Source of the DNA: Deltaproteobacteria bacterium
Lineage (GTDB): Bacteria; Desulfobacterota; Binatia; UBA9968
Length of the DNA: 10,025 nt
Reading direction: 5' to 3'
Assembly: GCA_005878685.1 (NCBI GenBank)
Contig: VBLN01000054.1
Location: 3,112 to 13,136 of the forward strand
Shown: positions 6,084-10,025 of the stretch, one piece after another
How the letters are laid out: each line of letters opens with the position of its first letter
Numbering within the stretch: position 1 is the first letter of the stretch
The notes under the pieces: generated by a model
What the model was told of the DNA's origin: nothing
The model's database searches: none
What the model saw: the letters and a program-made list of their open reading frames with translations, nothing else
Program-made: the position numbers and the translations under genes

Positions 6084-6872
6084 ATGAAAGTTAAAGAGTA
6101 TTACGAGGAGCACCAAAGGGCGTTGCTAGGACTATCTTCTTTTATCTTTCTCGCGGCCGCCTGGGAGCTGCTTTTGACCTATGTCGTTCCTCTCAACCCA
6201 TTCTTCTTCACCAAGCCATCGCTCATAGCCATTGCCTTCAAAGAACAAGCTTTGGGCGGCAATCTCTGGCATAATCTGGCCATCAGCAGCCGGGCGTTTA
6301 TCTGGGGCTTCAGCTTTTCAGTCGTCATTGGCATACCTTTAGGCGCGGTCATGGGCTGGCGACGAAGGGTCGAGTATGCTCTTGATCCCTTTCTCACCGC
6401 GCTCTATGCAAGCCCACTGGTCGCTATAGCCCCTTTACTCATTGTCGTTTTCGGGGTTGGCCTCTTGGGGAAGGCCGTATTGGTTTTTCTGCTGGCCGTC
6501 TTCCCGTTCATCTTTAATACCTTCGCAGGCGTAAAGTCCGCTGATCCTCTGCTCATCAATGTGGTGAGGTCATTCGGAGGCAAAGAGAGAGATCTCTATT
6601 TAAAAGTTATTCTACCCAGCACGCTGCCTTATATCGCGGCTGGAACCAGGCTGGCGATCGGGCGGGGACTCGTCGGGATTATCGTAGGGGAGTTTTACGC
6701 CGCCTCCGAGGGGATAGGCTTCGCTATCTCACAGGCGGGCGACACCTACCGGTTGCCGGAGATGTTTGTCGGCATCATCGTCTTGTCTCTCGTAGCCGTG
6801 CTACTGACTGAAGTGATGCGCAAGCTGGAGATCACGCTCGCGCCATGGCGGGCAGGTGAGGAGATCCGGTGA
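6084..6872 (+). CDS. ABC transporter permease 1, SsuC/TauC-like (BPD_transp_1)
   Basis: This 262-residue inner-membrane protein has about six predicted helices, beginning at residues 14-35 and ending at about 225-242. The cytoplasmic coupling loop (EAA-type region, about 160-186) reads VRSFGGKERDLYLKVILPST, where the conserved Gly and the Leu-Pro step that contact the ATPase can be seen. It fits the SsuC/TauC/NrtB permease group in length and pattern. It starts 2 bp after the ATPase stop with only a weak AAGAAG ribosome binding site, suggesting translational coupling, and its stop overlaps the start of the second permease. It is probably one half of a heterodimeric membrane channel with permease 2. 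Confidence 0.93.
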   Translation: MKVKEYYEEHQRALLGLSSFIFLAAAWELLLTYVVPLNPFFFTKPSLIAIAFKEQALGGNLWHNLAISSRAFIWGFSFSVVIGIPLGAVMGWRRRVEYALDPFLTALYASPLVAIAPLLIVVFGVGLLGKAVLVFLLAVFPFIFNTFAGVKSADPLLINVVRSFGGKERDLYLKVILPSTLPYIAAGTRLAIGRGLVGIIVGEFYAASEGIGFAISQAGDTYRLPEMFVGIIVLSLVAVLLTEVMRKLEITLAPWRAGEEIR

Positions 6873-7669
6873 CGACGCTCAAGAGTTTCTATAACGAGAA
6901 AGAGCCATACATCCTGGGAATAGGCTTCATCGCCCTGCTGATCCTGATTTGGGAGAGCACTCCGCTGTGGCTCACCCTACCACGGGGCATGGCGCTCTTT
7001 TTTACCACGCCTTCAAAAATCGCCGGCGCGTTTTACCGACTTCTCATCAATGGCGAGATCGAGAAGCATTCCTATGTCAGCGCGGTTGCGTTCCTCGTAG
7101 GGCTCGGACTGTCCATTCTGGTCGGTTTGCCCTTGGGACTCGTTATGGGCAGGTCGAGAACGCTGGATGCGCTTTTGGATCCCTACGTTACTGCATTGAA
7201 CGCGACTCCGCGCATCGTCTGGTTGCCGCTTCTCATCCTCTGGTTCGGCATCGGCATCTGGTCGAAGATCGTGATCGTCTTCGCCGGGGCGGTGTTCCCG
7301 ATGCTGATCAACACCTATGTAGGCGTGAAGAACGTTGACAGGGTTTTGGTCAACGTGGTCAGGTCTTTCGGCGCCAATGAATGGCAGGTGATGAAGGTTG
7401 TGGTCCTTCCCAATTCGCTTCCTTACATCATTGCCGGTCTAAGGCTCGCCATCGGCAGGGCGATTCTTGGAGTGGTCGTGGGGGAGTTCTTCGGGTCGAG
7501 CAAAGGCTTGGGGTACATGATCGCGTCGGCGGCGACAAACTATAAGGTAGACGTCGTCTTCGTCGGTGTCGCCATCTTCATGGGCTTCTCTCTCATCTTA
7601 ACCATGTCAGTCAAAAGTTTAGAATCCCGTCTCGCGACCTGGCGACCAGAAGCGACAAAGACTTTCTGA
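6869..7669 (+). CDS. ABC transporter permease 2, SsuC/TauC-like (BPD_transp_1)
   Basis: This second permease of the same family has 266 residues and about six predicted membrane helices. It begins with GTG, overlapping the preceding TGA in a GTGA junction, and has a strong GAGGAG six bases upstream. The coupling loop (about 164-186) contains VRSFGANEWQVMKVVVLPNS, clearly related to the loop of permease 1, and the block around RLAIGRAILGVVVGEF (192-207) mirrors RLAIGRGLVGIIVGEF in the partner. The two therefore look like an old duplication kept as a heterodimer. Most SsuABC/TauABC operons carry a single permease gene, so the pair is a distinguishing feature. It is the last gene of the operon and converges on the oxidoreductase gene. 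Confidence 0.93.
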   Translation: MTTLKSFYNEKEPYILGIGFIALLILIWESTPLWLTLPRGMALFFTTPSKIAGAFYRLLINGEIEKHSYVSAVAFLVGLGLSILVGLPLGLVMGRSRTLDALLDPYVTALNATPRIVWLPLLILWFGIGIWSKIVIVFAGAVFPMLINTYVGVKNVDRVLVNVVRSFGANEWQVMKVVVLPNSLPYIIAGLRLAIGRAILGVVVGEFFGSSKGLGYMIASAATNYKVDVVFVGVAIFMGFSLILTMSVKSLESRLATWRPEATKTF

Positions 7670-7716
7670 ATGTACTTCTTTATCTCGATTCTGAAGAGTG
7701 CGGCCCTGTCGCTTCA

Positions 7717-8169
7717 TCACGAAGGTCGAATCAACTCGAAGACCGGGTAGCGGTCAACCAACGGCACGAGGGCTTCAGGGGGCGAGTCGGCCGGCACCGG
7801 GAAATAGCGCTGGACAGTCCGCTTAAAACGTTCTAGATACGCCTTGAGAATCTCCGGCTTCTCCGCATCCGGCACTACCCGCAATCGAAACTCCAAACGA
7901 ACTCTTCCCTTCTTGAGAGTCAGCTCCTTGTTGGCTAGAGCGTTGCGCACACATTGCGTGTAGCCTCGGCCTGCAACCAAGAAGAGCCGATTCTTGTAAC
8001 TCAGGACATTGACCGGCGTCGAGCGGATCTCTCCGCTCTTCCGGCCCCGAACCTGCACCAGGTAATTGTGGGACAGACCAAAACCAAGGGCGACGAGCCA
8101 GCCGAAGAATCGATTAAAGGTGTGTTCAACTAGGGAGGGCTGCTTGAAGCTCGGTGCTTGCTGATCCAA
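7717..8169 (-). CDS. Ddn-like deazaflavin/F420-dependent nitroreductase-family protein
   Basis: This 150-residue split-barrel protein belongs to the flavin/deazaflavin oxidoreductase superfamily. Visible family marks are VRGRKSGEIRSTPVNVL (40-56), corresponding to the usual Gly-Arg-Lys-Ser-Gly phosphate-contact segment, and the later RNALANKE segment (75-82), a variant of the usual His-Asn-Leu-x-Ala-Asn-Pro. Members use F420 or flavins to reduce diverse compounds, so substrate and cofactor are open. No F420-synthesis genes are in the window. It starts with TTG at 8169; GAGGA five bases upstream supports this start. It lies 77 bp downstream of the ABC receptor gene on the same strand and may be co-transcribed with it, which hints at a link with the imported compound (inference). 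Confidence 0.82.
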   Translation of the reverse strand: MDQQAPSFKQPSLVEHTFNRFFGWLVALGFGLSHNYLVQVRGRKSGEIRSTPVNVLSYKNRLFLVAGRGYTQCVRNALANKELTLKKGRVRLEFRLRVVPDAEKPEILKAYLERFKRTVQRYFPVPADSPPEALVPLVDRYPVFELIRPS

Positions 8170-8174
8170 GAAAT

Positions 8175-8179
8175 TCCTC
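8175..8179 (-). promoter_or_regulatory. Ribosome binding site deciding the TTG start of the oxidoreductase
   Basis: GAGGA on the minus strand sits five bases upstream of the TTG start codon. No ATG or GTG gives a better-placed start that keeps the N-terminal part. Confidence 0.55.
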
Positions 8180-8184
8180 AGTCG

Positions 8185-8245
8185 AAAACCGCGCCGGAGT
8201 GCTTTACTGCACTATGCGGGGGAATATGGAGGCACTTTCCCGGCG
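8185..8245 (-). terminator. Bulged hairpin with short U-run after the ABC receptor gene
   Basis: In the minus-strand transcript just after the receptor stop, CGCCGG (8245-8240), a three-base bulge and AGTGC (8236-8232) pair with GCACT (8202-8198) and CCGGCG (8197-8192), 11 bp in all with a 29-base loop. A run of four U residues lies three bases beyond the stem (8188-8185). A second AGTGC inside the loop (8213-8209) can pair with the same GCACT, giving an alternative smaller hairpin. It could act as a weak terminator or attenuator before the oxidoreductase gene. Confidence 0.4.
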
Positions 8246-8246
8246 T

Positions 8247-9248
8247 CTACTTCGCCGGCTTCCTCCCCATCTCCTTAAAGACTTCATTCAGCAAGCTGCG
8301 GTCGACAAACTGTTCGAGATCGGGCAACGGTTTTCCTTGGGGCCAGCCAAGTTCAGGGGTGGTTCTGGATTCGAACAGGTCGCGGATCATTTCGGGCGTC
8401 ATCTCTGGACTGTATTTGTCATAGACCTGGTTGTAGATGCTCTCACTCACCTTCGGGTCGTTGATATCGAAGTACTTTTGAATGACCTCGATGGTACCCT
8501 TCTTGTTGGCCTTGACATAATCTTCGGCTTTAACCATAGCCCTGACAAATCTTTTTACCACATCCCGCTTTTCCTTTATGAAATCCTTGTGTGTCAGAAA
8601 CGTGCCTCCCAACCTCGGAATATAATCGCCCGTTCTCAGCAGAACCTTCATGCCCTCCTTTTCAGCCCGGGCGGCATGAGGAAAGGAAAGCGAAGCTCCC
8701 TGAATGGACCGGTTGATGAGCGCCGCCACTCTATCGGTTTCTGCGGTAAAGGCGATGACCTTGTAGTCTCTGCCAGGCTGCATGCTGAAGAATTTTCCGA
8801 GCACAACCACGATCTCGGTATAAGCTGCCTGACCGGGCCGCTCTAGTCCTATGGTCTTGCCCTTCAAGTCCTCCACCCTTTTGATGTCGGGAGTGGTGGT
8901 GAGGGTCCACTGAGAGATGGATGATTCTCCGACGACGAAGACGAGCGGCGCTCCCTTCAGCATCGCCTCGGAGCCGCCGCCGGGAATGGGCACGAACTCG
9001 ATCTCCCTGGCGATGGCCGCTCTCACAAGGACGCCTGCGGTTGTCGCGATGAACTCGGCATCCAGGCCTTCTCCTTTAAAGAAGCCTTTATCCAGGGCCA
9101 CGTAGGAAGGTATATGAAAGCCGCTGCCTCCGACAGTCCGTCCGACTTTCACCTTGGTCATCTGAGCGGTCGCCGCTGAGACCTGAGTCATGAAACCGAG
9201 GGCAAATAGGGCAGCAAAAATAACGGTCCTCTTACGGATCGCCGTCAT
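8247..9248 (-). CDS. ABC transporter periplasmic receptor, NMT1/SsuA-like
   Basis: This 333-residue receptor captures the solute in the periplasm for the nearby ABC importer. Residues 1-29 form a signal peptide: Arg/Lys-rich start, hydrophobic core at about 9-20, then Ala-rich cleavage sites near 25-29. The mature part has the type II binding fold pattern of NMT1/SsuA/TauA proteins: VKVGRTVGGSGFHIPSYVA near the N terminus, Ala-Leu-Asp-Lys-Gly-Phe-Phe at 51-57, then a Glu-Asp-Leu-Lys-Gly-Lys-Thr-Ile-Gly segment (126-134). A strong AAGGAG lies seven bases upstream of the ATG. It is encoded opposite to the ATPase/permease operon, an unusual split. Pairing with that operon is inferred from proximity and family match; the ligand is unknown. 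Confidence 0.92.
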   Translation of the reverse strand: MTAIRKRTVIFAALFALGFMTQVSAATAQMTKVKVGRTVGGSGFHIPSYVALDKGFFKGEGLDAEFIATTAGVLVRAAIAREIEFVPIPGGGSEAMLKGAPLVFVVGESSISQWTLTTTPDIKRVEDLKGKTIGLERPGQAAYTEIVVVLGKFFSMQPGRDYKVIAFTAETDRVAALINRSIQGASLSFPHAARAEKEGMKVLLRTGDYIPRLGGTFLTHKDFIKEKRDVVKRFVRAMVKAEDYVKANKKGTIEVIQKYFDINDPKVSESIYNQVYDKYSPEMTPEMIRDLFESRTTPELGWPQGKPLPDLEQFVDRSLLNEVFKEMGRKPAK

Positions 9249-9255
9249 GGATAAG

Positions 9256-9261
9256 CTCCTT
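9256..9261 (-). promoter_or_regulatory. Strong ribosome binding site of the ABC receptor gene
   Basis: AAGGAG on the minus strand, seven bases from the ATG, fixes the start of the receptor gene at 9248. Confidence 0.7.
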
Positions 9262-9280
9262 TCGCTCGATCAGAATGGCG

Positions 9281-9327
9281 TGAGCGCATATTTAGCGCAA
9301 AAGTTAGCGTTAAAGATAGCGAAACGC
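9281..9327. repeat. Phased 12-bp tandem repeats in the divergent intergenic region
   Basis: Three 12-base units follow each other without gaps: TTAGCGCAAAAG (9292-9303), TTAGCGTTAAAG (9304-9315) and ATAGCGAAACGC (9316-9327). The first two agree at 10 of 12 bases and the third keeps the TAGCG core and part of the A-rich tail. A degenerate fourth unit, TGAGCGCATAT, precedes them at 9281-9291. The AGCG cores are 11, 12 and 12 bases apart, close to one helical turn, as expected for stacked regulator sites. Confidence 0.55.
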
Positions 9328-9394
9328 AAGAGATTTATCTGCTTGACTGCAAGGATAAGTCCGTAATAGCTTTGGGAAAGCTTTACGTTTCGCT
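9318..9394. repeat. 9-bp inverted repeat AGCGAAACG / CGTTTCGCT
   Basis: AGCGAAACG (9318-9326) and CGTTTCGCT (9386-9394) are perfect reverse complements 59 bases apart. They bracket the candidate promoter of the right-hand receptor gene. The right copy also forms part of a direct repeat, TTTCGCTTCGATC (9388-9400), matched by TTTCGCTCGATC at 9260-9271. Confidence 0.45.
9343..9369 (+). promoter_or_regulatory. Candidate promoter of the TctC/Bug-like receptor gene
   Basis: TTGACT (9343-9348) is followed at 15-16 bp by TAATAG or AATAGC (9364-9370). The -35 is good, but the -10 is weak and the spacing short. It lies downstream of the 12-bp repeats and between the arms of the 9-bp inverted repeat. 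Confidence 0.35.
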
Positions 9395-9410
9395 TCGATC
9401 GAGGATCCAG

Positions 9411-10025
9411 ATGAAGCGTCCCGCGATTTTTCTTGCTCTCAGCGCGCTCTTACTTTTCGGTCTTGACGGTGCAAGTTATTCTCAGACGCCCTTCTATCAG
9501 GGAAAAACCCTCACGGTCATTCAGGGGCGTGAGCCGGGGGGCACGGGAGATATGCGCATCCGTTCGCTGTTCCCTTTCCTAAAAAAATATATCCCTGGGC
9601 AGCCAAACATCGTCACGGAATATATGCCCGGCGGCGGTGGCCGAAAGACAACGAATCATATCTACCGGGGCGTCAAACCCGACGGCTTGACCATCGGCAA
9701 TGTGGGGGTTGGCCTTGTCGCTAACGCTGTGTTGGGAGAGCCAGGTGTTCAATACGATATCGATAAGCTCATTTACCTCGGCTCGCCGAATAGCGGAAAC
9801 CAATACATCCTCTTCAGCGTCGCCAAGCTGGGGCTCGACAGCCTCGAGAAATTTCGTGCCTACCGGGGGCTGCGAATCGGCGCCCAAACCGTTGGACACG
9901 ATCTCTATATCAATGGCCGGCTCTTTGCCTGGCTTCTCGAACTCAAGGAGGCTAGGTTTATCACCGGCTTCTCCGGCCCGGAGATGGACATAGCGCTGAT
10001 GCAGGGCGAGTTGGATGCGAGGACG
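9411..10025 (+). CDS. TctC/Bug-type tripartite tricarboxylate transporter receptor, 3' end outside window
   Basis: The first 205 residues are present; the family is usually about 320-330 residues, so roughly 60 percent is visible. The reading frame runs without stop to the right edge. Residues 1-25 form a signal peptide (Lys-Arg start, Leu-rich core, cleavage near Ser-Gln at about 24-25). The mature protein begins with the family pattern FYQGKTLTVIQG (28-39), then GGTGD (43-47). It continues with the conserved TEYMPGGGGRKTTNHIY (69-85), where the Gly run contacts the ligand in the family, and KPDGLTIGN (89-97). The start ATG has GAGG six bases upstream. Such receptors serve TctAB carriers, but many are orphans with diverse carboxylate ligands. 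It diverges from the ABC receptor gene; a carrier gene, if any, lies outside the window. Confidence 0.88.
   Translation, partial: MKRPAIFLALSALLLFGLDGASYSQTPFYQGKTLTVIQGREPGGTGDMRIRSLFPFLKKYIPGQPNIVTEYMPGGGGRKTTNHIYRGVKPDGLTIGNVGVGLVANAVLGEPGVQYDIDKLIYLGSPNSGNQYILFSVAKLGLDSLEKFRAYRGLRIGAQTVGHDLYINGRLFAWLLELKEARFITGFSGPEMDIALMQGELDART

Noticed and set aside
6949..7338. 129-codon plus-strand open frame within permease 2
   Set aside because: Off-frame reading, His/Arg-rich, no membrane segments; permease 2 is clearly the real gene.
7670..7750. 26-codon frame starting right after the permease 2 stop (TGAATG)
   Set aside because: Overlaps the end of the oxidoreductase gene, has no ribosome binding site of note and no recognisable product.
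8154..8846. Long plus-strand open frame (230 codons) opposite the ABC receptor gene
   Set aside because: It lies almost wholly antisense to a receptor with clear signal peptide, family pattern and ribosome binding site; its product has no recognisable features.
9579..9899. 106-codon minus-strand open frame near the right edge
   Set aside because: Lies opposite the TctC/Bug-like gene, whose plus-strand frame runs unbroken from a signal peptide with family motifs to the edge.
1..10025. CRISPR array, tRNA/rRNA genes, insertion sequence
   Set aside because: No regularly spaced 25-40 bp repeats, no cloverleaf-like segment, no transposase motif were seen on reading through; the only tandem repeats are the short 12-bp units at 9281-9327.

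Overview
The window looks like a chromosomal stretch from an uncultured, free-living Gram-negative-type bacterium. Two proteins with export signals that belong to solute-receptor families, a tricarboxylate-type (TctC/Bug) receptor, a nitrate/taurine-type ABC importer and a deazaflavin-type oxidoreductase together recall soil or subsurface lineages near the old Deltaproteobacteria (Binatota, Tectomicrobia, Rokubacteria/NC10). This placement is inference from gene content only. I see no phage, transposase, CRISPR, rRNA or tRNA.

Left part (1-1463): three small plus-strand genes. They are the 3' part of a zinc-ribbon/coiled-coil protein, a four-helix CopD-like membrane protein, and a basic 118-residue protein with a second Cys-rich knuckle. 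Middle part (1500-5250): ordinary housekeeping and metabolism. An RluA-family pseudouridine synthase (-) diverges from a mannose-1-phosphate guanylyltransferase (+). That gene runs tail to tail, with an 8-bp overlap, into a VIT/CCC1-type iron/manganese transporter (-). The transporter diverges from a TrmI-type tRNA m1A58 methyltransferase (+).

Right part (5305-10025): a transport locus. An ABC ATPase and two SsuC/TauC-like permeases form a tight plus-strand operon (gaps of 2 bp and an overlap of 4 bp). Facing it on the minus strand is an NMT1/SsuA-like periplasmic receptor followed by a small Ddn-like (F420/FMN split-barrel) oxidoreductase. The receptor diverges from a TctC/Bug-type receptor that runs off the right edge. 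The four ABC components probably form one importer, with the receptor transcribed separately. The substrate cannot be read from the sequence.

I found no convincing new multi-gene system. The best unexplained structure is non-coding. The 162-bp gap between the two divergent receptor genes carries phased 12-bp tandem repeats plus inverted and direct copies of an AGCGAAA-like motif. The gap between the ABC receptor and the oxidoreductase can form alternative hairpins. There is also a 16-bp perfect palindrome at the end of trmI, and there are related inverted repeats on both sides of the 118-residue zinc-knuckle gene.
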